From Aotearoamyces nothofagi (Eukaryota > Ascomycota > Leotiomycetes > Leotiales > Tympanidaceae): DNA of 64,000 nt. The position numbers and the translations under genes are program-made. Within the stretch, counting starts at the first letter, position 1. Each line of letters begins with the position of its first letter. The notes under the pieces were generated by a model. That model searched no databases. It saw only the letters and a program-made list of their open reading frames with translations, and was not told the origin of the DNA. Shown here one piece after another: positions 32,269-44,027 of this stretch. Location of the stretch: positions 682,001-746,000 of the forward strand of contig JADDTR010000015.1 in assembly GCA_015345905.1 (NCBI GenBank), given 5' to 3'.

Positions 32269-33485
32269 ATGCAAGCCTTTAGGACTGCACGAGTTATCTC
32301 TACTGGAGTGCTCAAATCATCACCAAGTCAATCCCTCTTCTACTCAACTATGAAGGCACTTGTATACAAAGGTGTCGGTAACCTCAAGCTAGAGGAACGA
32401 CCTCGTCCAAAGCTTGCTTCTCCCACCGATGCCATTATCAAGGTGTCGAAGACGACAATCTGTGGAACAGATCTCCATATCAAGGGCGGTGATGTAGCTA
32501 CCTGCTCCCCAGGTACTATCCTCGGCCACGAAGGTGTCGGGACCGTGGAAGAAGTCGGTGATTCTGTCCATGGATTTAAAAAGGGAGAGAACGTGGTAAT
32601 CTCGTGTATTAGCTCGTGTGCAACCTGTGACTACTGCCGTCGTGGCATGTACTCTCACTGCACCACCGGTGGTTGGATTTTGGGAAACACAATTGATGGA
32701 ACTCAAGCCGAATATGTCCGCATTCCCCATGCTGATTCTTCGCTATACTCCATACCGGCGGGCGCCAATGAAAACGCCTATGTCATGATGAGTGATATCT
32801 TTCCGACGGGCTTCGAATGTGGTGTTTTGAATGGGAAAGTACAGCCCGGAGGAAGTGTCGTTATTGTCGGCGGTGGCCCAGTGGGACTTGCAGCTCTCCT
32901 CACCAGTCAGCTGTATTCGCCGTCGATCCTTATCATGGTTGATCCGGATAACAATCGCTTAAAGGTCGCCAAAAAGTTTGGAGCAACCCATACGATTAAC
33001 CCTACCGATGGAAACACGGTCGAAATAGTCAAATCTTTGACCGAAGGAAAGGGCTGTGATACTGTAATCGAAGCTGTAGGTATTGCCCCTACCTTCGAGA
33101 CATGTCAGGATCTGGTAGCACCTGGAGGAGTCATTGCAAACGTAGGTGTCCATGGTAGTAAGGCAGACCTTCATCTTGAAAAGCTCTGGGAGAAGAATAT
33201 ATGTGAGTATCTCCATTCACTTACAGAATGTAGGCTATACTAACCTTTTAGCCATCACGACTCGACTTGTGGATACTGTCTCGACACCGATGCTCATGAA
33301 GCTCGTTAGCTCTGGCAAGATAGATCCGTCAGCCTTGATCACCCACAGTACGTACTCATCGTAATCTATCGACTAGGATGCTAATATATGGTGCAGAATT
33401 CGCATTCAAGGACGTGGAAGAAGCATATGCCACCTTTTCTACCGCTGCCAAGCATGAAGCGCTGAAGGTTGTAATTGAAATGTAA
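32269..33485 (+). CDS. Zinc-dependent alcohol dehydrogenase, probably mitochondrial
   Basis: Three exons, 32269-33202, 33252-33347 and 33397-33485, 372 residues. The first 27 residues are rich in Arg, Ser and Thr and lack acidic residues, like a matrix-targeting presequence; the enzyme core starts at MKALVYKG. It has the catalytic zinc residues in TICGTDLH and GHEGVG, the structural zinc loop CATCDYCRRGMYSHC, and the Rossmann motif GGGPVGLAAL. This is the medium-chain dehydrogenase family of Zn alcohol dehydrogenases (secondary-alcohol/isopropanol-type), oxidising alcohols with NAD(P)+. Substrate unknown. The promoter carries repeated CACGCGGAAT boxes and the neighbour is a broken Zn2Cys6 gene. 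Confidence 0.92.
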
Positions 33486-34242
33486 AAGCCATTAATGACT
33501 TGTTAATAAAACAATGTACCCCCAAATTGTATATTTATCAATATGGAATAAAGAATGATTCCGTCCATACCACTGCCACGATTGTAATATAACTTTCTAG
33601 CGTATTAGACCACATCATATGGAAGCACCCTCATGCCGGGAGCTAATCAGCATGTAATAGAAAGAGAAGGCATGTGCAGCCCTAATGTTAATTAGTTGAT
33701 CTAAGGCCCTTATTGTAAACGGAATATTAGATACTATTTTTGCATTTGTCGTAAAGTTCACGATTCCCATGTTTGGCCAATACTTTAATCAGGGGGTTTT
33801 GTGTGATGTAGATTTTAATTTAGAAGCAGTAAACTGATTAGATTAAAAGATATGCATTGATTGACCCGTAGAGAAGTTGAACTGCGATATTCAGCGGTGA
33901 AAGGTGCTTATTAGCCCCTAAGGACGTAATGCAAAGGAAATGTCGGAAATGTGTGTCTTAGCCTATGTTCATTATAGTGCATGAGCTATGTCCCCTCAAT
34001 GTGAGAGATTAGATGCTTGCGAGCGTCATAGAGGGCATGATAGACCAGTAGTTGTGACCACTTTCGGAGTCAGCTTGGAAAGATACAAATATGATGCCTG
34101 AGTTTAAAGGCATACGGCAGGCTGTGGGGAAGCTCCTTTCAGCACAGCCTCGTCCATGGAATTACAGATCCGCTGTCCTCAATGACCATTGCGCACCGAA
34201 AACAATTCTCATCCGTTTCGGTGCCGGATACAAAACACGGCC
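33486..34242. other. Intergenic, alcohol dehydrogenase to BTB gene
   Basis: AT-rich (33500-33900); no coding frame, repeat or RNA gene noticed. Confidence 0.4.
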
Positions 34243-36932
34243 ATGCAGCGTTCAACATCGGACCCAAGCGTTGCCACGACATCGAGACTGCGGAGATTTG
34301 GGTCAGCCTTGAGTCGTCGAATTAGCTCCACTAGGGAAGAGAAAGAATCAGCTGTAACTGAACCCATCAATGCATACAGAATGGATGCTTACCGTTCTTC
34401 AGAGCTCTCACTGCGATGTTCCGCTAGTACAGAAGTTTGTCCAAGAACTTGATGCAACAGAACCAGTTGCTATTTTGACGCCCGATTCTGCCGCCATTTC
34501 TGACGATGCAACCGCTCAGCAACTTCGAGATAACATACAATGTTTACAGGCTGGATCTTTGAGACTATACAGAGTTGATACAGCGTTTGAAGTATACTCA
34601 AGGTGTAGGGAGCAATCTCTGGAGTTATGCAAGATGCTCGTTCAAAAATCCCGTCAGTACACTCTTTTTCTCAACGCCTGAAGCCACTATCATTACCTAG
34701 AAATATCCGGCCAGCCTACGTTTAGGGATAGAGGCTTCAATACGAGGAAATTACTGACTTGATGTAGTTATTCTGTCCTCTTCAGTAGGCAGCCCGGCTC
34801 ATCATGATCTTTCGGGGGGGGATTTCCAGATTGGACGAATATCTATGAATTATTCCTGGTTGTCATATATCAACGATCTAAAAACATATCAAGAACTCCT
34901 TCTAGAAAATCTTCGTTTATCTATTGCCTCCATATACCAGGACTACGAGCCTAGTGCGTCCAAGCACCATCTACAATTGCTACTCACAGACCAGCACTTC
35001 CAAACTAGTGCTATTTCACGGATGCGGAAGGCAGATATACCTTCTCTAGACCATGAACATGTAGGGTTTTGGGATAAATATGCCGCTCGACTAAGAAACC
35101 ACGAGCTTCTTAGAGTGGACCTAGAGGAGATCCAAAAGCTATACACGTTGGCAAAGTCTGGCAAAGCATACACCACCCAAACTCGGGAATATGATATTGC
35201 TTCAAACGGCGACGTAATCCTCGAGTTTTCGGCTGCTGGGAGTAGTATTGACACAGGATTGGACTCTGTCGAACAAGCACTACATCCTGTTTTACGTTTC
35301 CTAGTCTCATCTCAAATTCTTGCGGCAGCATCGCCATACTTCGCCCGGATATTTTCGCCTTCAACTACACCGCAAGACTTCAATACAGCACCCGCAACGG
35401 ATAGGTTTCCACCACCACCATTAAAGCAGATTTACAAAAATGGTACTGAAGTCTGGGTCTATCGGATGCCTCAGGTTGAGCTGAATAAATGGGAGTCTCT
35501 AACAACTTTATTCCATGCGGCGCATATGCATACGGATAAGATACCACGACAAGTTAAATTTGAAGAGTTTATCAGCATTGCCGAAGTGTCTTTGCGATAT
35601 GAATGTACGTCACCACTGGAGATGGCTGTTGAGCATCGATGGCTACCACAATGGATACATAAGACTAGTGATGACTTTCCTTATGGATTCATGTTTATAA
35701 GTTATGTGTTTGGTTTGCGCCGGATATTCACACGCACATCGAAGACTGTGATCATGGATATTTATGACGAACAAGAGCTGCCAGGGAGTGAGTGGCCGCA
35801 AAAGGTCAGATTGAAGGTTCAAGCTGCACGAAGCGCCAAGATGGCCCAGATCTATGATGCATGTAGAACTGCCGTCGAGGAATATTACCAACCACCAAGG
35901 AGCGAAGTGCAAGCAGGTGGGAATCTTTCTTCCGTCCCACGTTGCCCCAGAGGCTCGCATCAATGCGATGCAACGAACCTAGGGTGGCTAATGCTAGCGT
36001 ATAATGAGCTTGGAATCTTAAATACCATTATGAATGCGGTAGCGCATAAGCATCCTCAACGGAGTTTAAGAGATTTACTGAATGGATTATGCCGTATCCC
36101 GACAGCACCCCAATTACATGGCGGTATATGTGATCGGGCTCCAGCTTTCAGAAGCACCATGAATGATATATTCAACAGTATCAAGGGTCTCACATTTCTA
36201 GATGTGTCTGGGAAGCATGGATGGGCGCTGTCCAGAAATAAAGATCGCTCGGATGATCTCGTTATTAATGATGCTGGACAGGAGATATTTGAACTAGCAG
36301 CGCCAATGAGAGAAGAAACTAACGACCTGATGGCATTTGGAGATGAAAAGGTTACGCTACGTATATTGGGATTACTTGATGATCTAAATGATCTCCATTC
36401 TGCAGCGATGGTTGATAAGAGCTTCTACCTGGTTTATAAGAAGTATGAGTTGATGCTTATGAGGAATGTGATCAGGGCAGGAAAGCGGAAATCAGAGTCA
36501 ACGAACGTACTAATATCCGATACTCGTCGACATGATGTGTCATGCCCAAGTGATTTGATTAATGGAGACGATCACACGAAAGGAAGGCCACGACACCCTT
36601 TATCTATGAGCGATTTAGTGTCGTTAGACAGGCCTGGTACGGATCTTGATGAGACTACACCATCACCGTCGCCGTCTCCATCGCCTTCTGAGACATCCCC
36701 TCGGCCTTCCATATCTCTAGGTGAAGCTGAAGGCATTCTCTGGCCCAACCATAGTGTCAAAGATGCGAATAGCATGCACCACGGCATAGATCCTGACAGA
36801 GATGCGAAGTTCTTGGCGGGCGATTTCGTGCATATAGAAAAGGCGCTTGCGATTGAAGAAAAGAAGCATCTTAGGGAGGTATTTGATAGTAATCTACGCC
36901 CTGGAATTACGTCTTCACATAACGAAGTTTGA
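34243..36932 (+). CDS. BTB/POZ-like fungal protein
   Basis: Three exons, 34243-34353, 34403-34652 and 34786-36932, 835 residues; introns of 49 and 133 nt fit the frame on both sides. The N-terminus is basic and Ser/Arg-rich. The BTB-like signature starts at NGDVILEFSAAGSS (about residue 258) and continues with LRFLVSSQILAAASPYFARIF, the classical BTB helix pair. A fungal-specific region follows (FHAAHMHTDKIPR, then RWLPQWIHKTSDDFPYGFMF, about 380-450). The C-terminal third has a SPSPSPSP stretch and a charged end. BTB proteins mediate dimerisation or cullin-3 recruitment; function of this fungal group is not established. Start chosen as the first ATG giving a continuous spliced frame. Confidence 0.82.
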
Positions 36933-37739
36933 ATTGGGTTTGGCAATATTTCCGGATTTTGGTAGCAACTAATGAGGGATGAAAGGAATAAATATACCCT
37001 AATGACATGTAATACGAGGCCTAGGGAAAGGAGTCTTGATATACATAAATGGATATCGTAGCAGGTCGGCCTTGCTTTAGTATTTTTCTTTGCCATTGCA
37101 AATCACATTAAGTAAAATGAGTCGATTATGAAAGAAATACATAAGAATTTCTAACTCAACAGTTTCCTACCCGTATCCCTACTACACACACTCCTCGGCC
37201 GTTCTCTCCCCGAGTCCGCACCGCCGGCCCTGCTTGTCAACCATATATCCACGTCTATGGTATGAGTAAGAGGACTTGGCAACACTAAGAGCCTACCTAG
37301 CTCCAACGATTTCTGAAGATTTGTGAACCCACAGATAGAGAAGCCGAAGGCTAGTTTTAGCGATCTGCTCCTGGAGCTTAGATCAGTAAGTGGATATAGA
37401 AGGGAGGGAGGGACTTGCTTCCACTCCTCGGTTATACCGGTTCGGTACCGCTATCCTTAGTTAAAATTAGACAGCAGTTCAAGGACTGCTAGGACCCCGT
37501 TTTGAAACCTACAGACGCAGTTGCACGTGATCTGTCATTCAGCTTCGAAGCTATCAATCATGTAATGCCTGGGACAATGTTTGTTCAGTTGTGTGGCGAG
37601 GATTGCGGATGAGCATACGGTGGCTGTATTAGCGACTATGGTTGCACTTCCGATTCGTCCGGAACGCGGGTTTTTCCGAAAGAGTAGCGTATTTACCATG
37701 TACAAATAAACAAATAAGCGAAACGCCTCCAACACCAGC
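36933..37739. other. Intergenic, BTB gene to tRNA
   Basis: 3' flank of the BTB gene and 5' flank of the tRNA. No gene signal seen. Confidence 0.4.
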
Positions 37740-37840
37740 GGCACTTTGGCGGAGTGGTTAACGCGATGCCCTGCTATGGTTTCGACCAAGTTGGATAGGC
37801 ATTTCCTTCGGGAGCGTGTGTTCGAATCACACAGGTGTCG
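37740..37840 (+). tRNA. tRNA-Ser(GCU) with a 20-nt intron
   Basis: The 7-bp acceptor stem pairs GGCACTT with AGGTGTC (two G-U pairs), discriminator G at 37840. The D-arm region GGCGGAGTGGTTAACGC follows. The anticodon stem is ATGCC/GGCAT with loop CT-GCT-A/A. An intron at 37777-37796 lies in the usual place one base 3' of the anticodon. The long variable arm (CC TTCG GG) is typical of class II tRNA-Ser, and the T-arm is GTGTG-TTCGAAT-CACAC. No CCA is encoded. The internal B box is GTTCGAATC. Reads AGC/AGU codons. Confidence 0.95.
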
Positions 37841-37851
37841 TTCTATTTATC

Positions 37852-37865
37852 TTTTTGTTTTTTTT
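37852..37865 (+). terminator. RNA polymerase III T-run terminator
   Basis: Five T at 37852-37856 and eight more after one G, starting 12 bases after the tRNA end. Confidence 0.85.
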
Positions 37866-38795
37866 GCTCTCGAATCTTTTTATTCCTTCTTTTTTCCCTT
37901 TTACTTTTCCCTTTTTTTTTTTCGTCCTGGAAGCCCTCCCTCGCTTGACGCAGGCCGGCACTAGAATAAACGAGTCCACTCCGGGAATATTAAAGCCCAA
38001 TTTAAAGATACAACACATCCATTAAACTTTAATCGTAGCACCGAAAGATTTTGGCCACGGCAACACATGAAACATGCAAGCCGATAAACTGGGGGCCAAG
38101 CAAACCCACAAAAAAATACCTGACGTTTACCAAATTTCATCAAGTCCTAGTATTATACGAGTTGCTTAGTGTGTGAACTATGCCTTGGAAGGAAATCTAC
38201 GGCCAACCCCGCTGCAACTGCTCTACTCTCCAGAATTGTAATCGCGAATAGCCAACTTTGAAGACATCTTTACGACTTACTTTCTCTAGAGGTCCCTCTT
38301 TTCTCCACTTGGCGATATGCTTGTACGCTGCCGAAACCAGGCTTTGCTTGGGCGTTCCGAGCTGGCGGCATTGGTGGGCGAGCAGCGGGTACCTTTTGTA
38401 GCATAACCGGTTGTCGGATAAGGATGCACGCTCCCCCGATGTCGTAGCCAAACAGGATCGATCTACAACTCCACAAGCACCATTGATTGAGCGGGTCAGG
38501 ATGCAAAGAAAATAATGCCTTTGGTATTCAGATTATTAAAAAAGTCTAACCATTACTCCATCTCACAAGAAATAAATATTTACATCGAAGCCAGGAGCAG
38601 TATATAAAAACTAGCAACTGTCGATAGACAAGAAGTCGATATCGACGGCGAAGTGAAGAAATATAGAACCATCAAGCATCGATAGACAAGAAGTCGATAT
38701 CGACACCGAGATAAACCCAGCGCCCAATCAAGCTATCCATATATCCTATCCGTCTCTCATATCGCATCCCATCTCATCACGTCCAAGTGATAGGC
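37866..38795. other. Intergenic, tRNA to GPI protein gene
   Basis: T-rich start, then the 3' flank of the minus-strand GPI gene. Contains the repeated 26-mer listed separately. Small minus-strand frames (38197-38506) show no domain. Confidence 0.45.
38621..38704. repeat. Two direct 26-bp repeats each ending in a palindrome
   Basis: Copies at 38621-38646 and 38679-38704 are identical: TCGATAGACAAG then AAGTCGATATCGAC. Each ends in the perfect 12-bp palindrome GTCGATATCGAC (38635-38646, 38693-38704). Start-to-start distance 58 bases. Located in the 3' flank of the GPI-protein gene. Confidence 0.9.
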
Positions 38796-39494
38796 TTACA
38801 AAAAGGCCAGAGCGCCAGCACCGAGAGCCATCAAACCGAAAGCTGGCTTCATGCTATCAGCAGCACCTGTGAAAACAGCCGGGGTGCTAGTTGTAGCTGT
38901 AGCAGCACGGGTGGTGCTGACAATTGAGCCAGTGGGGACAACAGAAGAGGCAACTGTGGCAGGAACTGTAGTGGTGGTCTTTGGCACAGTGGTGTGGGTG
39001 ACTGTGCAAGGGCAGTTGGTGATGGTCAGAGTTTGGGAAGCAGTGGCAGTGTAGGTAATTCCGTTTTGAACGATCTCGGTGGAAGCAGGGCAGTAAGTGG
39101 TATACGAAGTGACGACCTCGGTGACCCAGGTCGCGTTGGTCGGGTTATAGTTTCCGTTGTTGTCGTACGGGTTGTATCCCAAGCAGGCGGCAACCTGGGA
39201 TGCGCAGTACGCCATGTTGGCGTCAGGTCCAACACGGCAGGTGTCGTACTTGGTCTGGCAGTCCGAGCTGGCAGTCGGGGCAGCGGCGGATGCGGTGCTG
39301 CTGCTGACGGTGCTGTTGTAGGGGTTGTAGCCTAGGCAGCTGGCATACTGGGAGGAGCAGAAGGACTGGTTGGCGTCTGGCGCGGTGCGGCAAGCGTTGG
39401 ATTGCTCTTCGCAGGTTGCACGGCGGAGGGCGTTGAAGGGGGTTGCTAGGGCAGTGGAGGCCATGCCGGCAATGAGAAGAGTGATGAGCTGCAT
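38796..39494 (-). CDS. GPI-anchored Cys-rich cell-wall protein with duplicated 4-Cys module
   Basis: Single exon, 232 residues, ATG at 39494. Signal peptide at residues 1-17 (MQLITLLIAGMASTALA). Two near-identical modules follow with the same spacing C-x6-C-x10-C-x6-C: Cys 28, 35, 46, 53 and Cys 79, 86, 97, 104, each ending ASCLGYNPY or AACLGYNPY. Then a TSYTTYCPASTEI..TNCPCTVTHT segment found in fungal wall proteins, a Thr/Ser/Val-rich stalk, and a hydrophobic C-terminus (MKPAFGLMALGAGALAFL) typical of GPI attachment. Probably a surface or wall structural/adhesive protein; no enzyme signature. The frame stays open upstream of the ATG, but that stretch looks like 5' leader. Confidence 0.9.
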   Translation of the reverse strand: MQLITLLIAGMASTALATPFNALRRATCEEQSNACRTAPDANQSFCSSQYASCLGYNPYNSTVSSSTASAAAPTASSDCQTKYDTCRVGPDANMAYCASQVAACLGYNPYDNNGNYNPTNATWVTEVVTSYTTYCPASTEIVQNGITYTATASQTLTITNCPCTVTHTTVPKTTTTVPATVASSVVPTGSIVSTTRAATATTSTPAVFTGAADSMKPAFGLMALGAGALAFL

Positions 39495-42114
39495 AATGAA
39501 CGATTTCAGGTTGAAAATGGCAAACGAGAGTGGTGATGGTTCTTTTTCTTTGGAGTTGAACGAGAGTGAGTGATGAAGGAAGGAAAACAGAGAAGGAGGA
39601 GAGTCCTTATACTTCCCAAATCTTCGCCCCCGATGGACACCGCACTTTTCCATGAGGATCCAGTTGGATCCAGCTGGCCTAGTTCCTGATGTACCATAGC
39701 CCCGACGTCGATGCAGCAGAAAGAGGACATCTCTACTGGCCCACGCGCGAAGCCAGACCTCGTACTGGCTGAATGTTCTATATCCATAGCCGGGTATATC
39801 TGGCACGCTAGGCCCCCTAAACGCCGGAAGCCTGTGAGTCGTGGCGGCTTGACGCAGGAACACGAGCTGCGATTGATTTAAGGTCGCCGCAAGCAGCCTA
39901 CCGAACCTTCTTTTCCGCCTCCCGATTCATCAACGAAGCGCGGGCCCGCCCGCATGGCGCCTAATCGTATAAAAGCTGCGCCAGCAGGCCGTCAGAGCCC
40001 GAACGGAGGCGATTATCCTAATTTCGTCTGCTTGGCATTTGTTAATGATGCTGTATTTCAGGACACCTGACGGGTAGTTTTAGGCTCGGCCATTTGCAAC
40101 GGGCGAGGAAATCAAGAATTCCCATCTTCATCTTCTCACTCAGCCTTGCCACTGCCGTCTAATTGACTGTAGCTTATTGGCGCGCAAGACGGGTCTCCAG
40201 GGTAGAGGGGAGCGAGGTTTGGGCCATCAGAGTCGTTTTTGTGAAATGCTGATGTGTAGGTCAGTAGGTGCTTCAGCACAACACAATACATCCAGCTGTC
40301 AGCCCAGCCCTTCTTGCATGAACTAGGAATCTAACGCTCGACCGTCATCTCTCAAAACCATGCGTGGATCCCAGAAGGCGACTGCAGTCCTCGAAGCCAC
40401 CCGCCAGATCCATATGCCGAACGCCCCATCCCCATAGTCTGCAGCGACAGCATGCCTTTCCCAGCCCTAAATCACGGTGAGCTGTAGACCTTATCTGCTT
40501 TAAGCTTCATGGCAGCTGCTAGCATCCCAAACACGTGCTCTATGATGCTATGTTTCCCGTGCCCGTACGGCCGTACCCATTCCCATTGCACCAGTGTGTA
40601 TCTACATACGGGTTTTCCATACCAAGGAAGCTGCGGCTGTTCTGCACATGACTGAACGACTGACTCCTGCGGGCCAAGCCGCTGTCCGTTGAACAGCGCA
40701 TAGGCTGGTCGTTCCAGCACACTCAACTCGGCCTCGAAGAATCCTCCGTCCCCTTAGAGAGAAGGGAACTGGCCAAAAACAACATCAGAAAGGGATCTCT
40801 AATGCGGCGACTTTGCAGTCCTTACTCTTACTATCCTGTAACGCATCTCCCATCTCGCCGCATCTGATCCCAGCACTACCCCGAAGAGTCGCCGACAGCT
40901 ACACAGCCCCATCTGATAACTTTCTCGCAACCCTATCAAGCTCTATCAGTGCCTATCCAGCCAGGCTGCACTCCGCACCGCCACTACCTCGCTCCGTCAA
41001 CCTTTAATTCTTTAATCCCACCATCCCCTCTTTCGTCTATTTTCGAGTCCCAACATCGCGCCAGCACCAGCACCAGCACCAGCAGCGCCAAGACATCCTT
41101 CTTTATCCTCCTCGCCCACCAATACGGACTCCGTCTCGTATCAGCCTCGTATTCATCTGCTGTCGTGCCATACTTACTGCGAAAAAAAAAGAGGAAAAAA
41201 ACCTGGCTGGACAGGCACTGTCTAGCCCAGTGCCATGAGTGAGATCCTGAAACCCAAACACGTGCGTGCGTCGCTTGGAAACCGTGATGCTGCCCTATGA
41301 TTTGATCTGTCTATGGGACAGTTGGCGCAGGGTGATCGGAGCCATTGGAACTTTATGGATATTTCTGTCCTGGCGGTCTCGTATCGTGCGCAGAAGAGGT
41401 TCTTGGCAATATGAATAGGTATATATATATATGGGATGTGCATACATACCATGCCGTATAGTAGGTGTGATGGTCGATCTTTCCGATTCTTCATTCCATT
41501 ATGGATTCTACCACGAAGAACCTCCAGCCCACAAAACCACAAACACCCAACCCCGCCCACCTACCAGCCAAAACACTAACACGTGATGCATACTCCCTCA
41601 ACGGCCTCTGTCCCTCCCCATCTTCCCCCTTCCTCTCCCCTTCCCTCCCTCTCAGCCACCCTCTCTCCCATTCGCCCATCGCACCTTCGCCACCTCACAC
41701 ACCGACCGGACACCGGACGCCGCCCTCCGCTCGCTCGCTCGTTCCGCCTCTCGTTCTCGTATCCGTGCTAGCGCGCTCGCTGGGTGCGCTAAGACGAACG
41801 CGAACCGTAGCGAATCACGGCACAGCGCGGCAACCCCGGCATCCGTCGAGTCACTCATTCCGGGGATTCGTGAAGCTTGAGCTTGAGCTCGAGCTTCAGA
41901 TGCAGCTCCTCGAAGGATTTCTTGGGCTAGGAAAGGAATAGATTTTACGTACCGTCATGACCTGCGCCACTCTCTTGGAGATGCATTCATCGAGATGGAA
42001 GAGAAAGAAGAAGAAAAAACGGGGAAGGATAGAATAACCCATCTCTCGGAAAACGAGGGTTGCAGTCAGAGAGAGGAGAGGGCTGGGGAAAATTAATTAA
42101 TGAATTTCAATGAA
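39495..42114. other. 2.6-kb intergenic region
   Basis: Between the divergent-facing GPI gene start and the 3' end of the Tcd gene. No frame with an ATG plus domain was found. A pyrimidine-rich tract of CTCCC type lies at 41610-41770 and a Ct/AG dinucleotide-like GAGCTTGAGCTC stretch at 41876-41900. Mostly unique sequence otherwise. Confidence 0.45.
39605..39611 (-). promoter_or_regulatory. TATA-like box of the GPI protein gene
   Basis: TATAAGG on the minus strand, 111 bases upstream of the ATG at 39494, a plausible distance for a fungal TATA box and leader. Confidence 0.45.
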
Positions 42115-43704
42115 TCATCTATATTTCTCGTAACCAATCTCTTCTTCGCGTCTTGCCTGGACATATGCTACAGTCTGCGCATCGTACAACTCCCCCACCT
42201 TCTTCTGCCCCCTCACGACCTCGCGCTCGTGCACCGCCGCCTCCTCCTTCGTCATGCACACCAGGTCTCGAAGCTGCAATCTGCTGTTCTTCTGTCCCGG
42301 CACCGACACATCCACCGTTGCGCTCTGCGGGCGCTCCCATCTGACAAGCGCCAGTCGCGTGGGCACGCCGCTGATGGCGCTGCGGCCTCTGTATACCTCC
42401 TCGACGAGATATCCGACGTCTGATGCCGTCAGGGGGATTTTGAGACCCTGCACGTCATCGGTGCCGCCTGTGAGTTTGCCGACCTTTTCTTCCGAGGCTT
42501 GCACTTGGGCGAGGATGCCGTCGTACATCTTGTCTCTTCCTTTTGCCTCGACCGTGCTCACTGGGTAGCCGGCGATGTTTAATATCACATAGTTCGCGAC
42601 CGTGTATCCAAAGACCGCGGGCATCGTGCCCAGGACTGGGAGTATCCGTACTCGGAAGTCCTGCATCGGTGCCAGCTCTCCTACTTTGCCTTTTTGGAAT
42701 TCTTCTTCTGGTAATGGCAATAATTGCGCCTTTCCTGGCCCAGGCTTTTCCGTTGAGTATACGACAGGGATGCCAGAGGCAATGTTCTTTGCGCGTAAGC
42801 GTCGGCGTGTTGACCGTGATAATGGATCATCAGTGCTCGTGCTGATGTCACCGATGAATATTCTGGTTGGATCTGATTTACAACCCGCCCCCATTGATGA
42901 TATAACTGGGATTTTGTTCTTGTGGCAGTACGCAAGGAGGTCAACTTTGCTATCAATGTTGTCAATGGCATCCACGACGAAATCTGCGCCAGCGAGTAGA
43001 TCTGCCGCTCGAGCTTCGCTGAAAAGCTCATTCCGACAATCAAAAACAACCCAGGGTGTGACTGCTTGTAGGCGCTTTTTTAAACAGTGTACTTTCGGTG
43101 TGCCAACGTCTGCAAGAGTTGCGACAGCATGGCGATTCAGAGACGACAAGGAGACTTGATCGAAGTCGACGAGGCGCAGATGTGACACGCCCGAGCGAGC
43201 AAGGGCAGATACACAATGCGACCCAACACCACCCACGCCAACAACAGTGATATGTGCTTTTCGGAGTTTGGCAAGGCCCTCGTCCTTAAGGAAGACTCGA
43301 TTGCGCGCAAGCTGTTCGAGGATGAGTTCTGAAGGTCAGCCACGCTCAATCGGAAGTCACATAATAAGCCTACCGTCATCATAATCGCCAGCCTGTGCTC
43401 TCGCAGCAAGAGCAGCACCGCGCTCATCTTCCTTATTCAATTGTGCGTTCGGGGAGCCGGCTCCAAAATCAGTGAGCTTTGCAGGTCAGCCTCGTCCTGA
43501 ATATAACCCGCTAGGATGCCTTACCTTCTCGGCCTGGTACTCTCTACCGAGCTCTGGGATCGAGTGCTTCAGATCTTCCACCTTGACTTGCCTGCGGATA
43601 TTCTGGTAGCCTAGGATTGCGACTGCGACTACAGCACCGGATACAATGGCGGTCCCGGCGAATTGAGCCTGGGTCGAAGACGTTGTCCGAGAAAGCCACG
43701 ACAT
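42115..43704 (-). CDS. tRNA threonylcarbamoyladenosine dehydratase (Tcd1/Tcd2-like, E1 family)
   Basis: Three exons on the minus strand, 43704-43525, 43476-43374 and 43328-42115, 498 residues. A hydrophobic segment at residues 15-33 precedes a soluble body, as in yeast Tcd1/Tcd2, which sit in the mitochondrial outer membrane. The ThiF/MoeB-type nucleotide-binding loop VGVGGVGSH is near residues 124-132, followed by LVDFDQVSLSSLNRHAV (the D-x-D..N-R/Q adenylation pattern) and FVVDAIDN with SSMGAGCKSDPTRI. The enzyme uses ATP to cyclise t6A37 to ct6A in ANN-decoding tRNAs. The length and N-terminal anchor fit the fungal enzyme rather than bacterial TcdA. Upstream on the same strand is a transcription-factor-like gene. 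Confidence 0.93.
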
Positions 43705-44027
43705 TTTTAGGACTGGGATTATGATGCCTCGGTTTGTGGTCAATTCAATCTTCTCTATTACAGCTATCGGATCGCTAATCCATTGCTCTTGTCCATGTTG
43801 GCATTGAGTTGGTGTTTTTAAGAATCTTTCAAGAACGGATGCACGGCAATCTCCGTGATTTTGACATCGGCTTTTGATTTGCCCCATGTTTCGTCAGCCT
43901 TGCGTGATTGGTATCAGGTTGCACGCAGCCTCTCCATTCCTCGACTATAGTGATGATATAACACAAATGAAATTTGTCTGCAAAGATAGTACTGGAAAAT
44001 GATTTTGATTTGAGTCGTGTGTTTATG
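43705..44027. promoter_or_regulatory. Tcd promoter / 3' flank of the upstream gene
   Basis: 323 bases between two genes in the same orientation. Nothing distinctive seen. Confidence 0.4.

Noticed and set aside
1-33485. Complete secondary-metabolite gene cluster
   Set aside because: Tailoring enzymes and regulators are present, but no PKS, NRPS, terpene synthase or DMATS gene is inside the window, so a full cluster cannot be claimed.
39495-39863. N-terminal extension of the GPI protein
   Set aside because: Frame is open, but a good signal peptide starts at the ATG at 39494 and a TATA-like box lies inside the extension.
42100-43159. Plus-strand frames opposite the Tcd gene
   Set aside because: Shadows of the Tcd exons; the E1-like motifs are on the minus strand.
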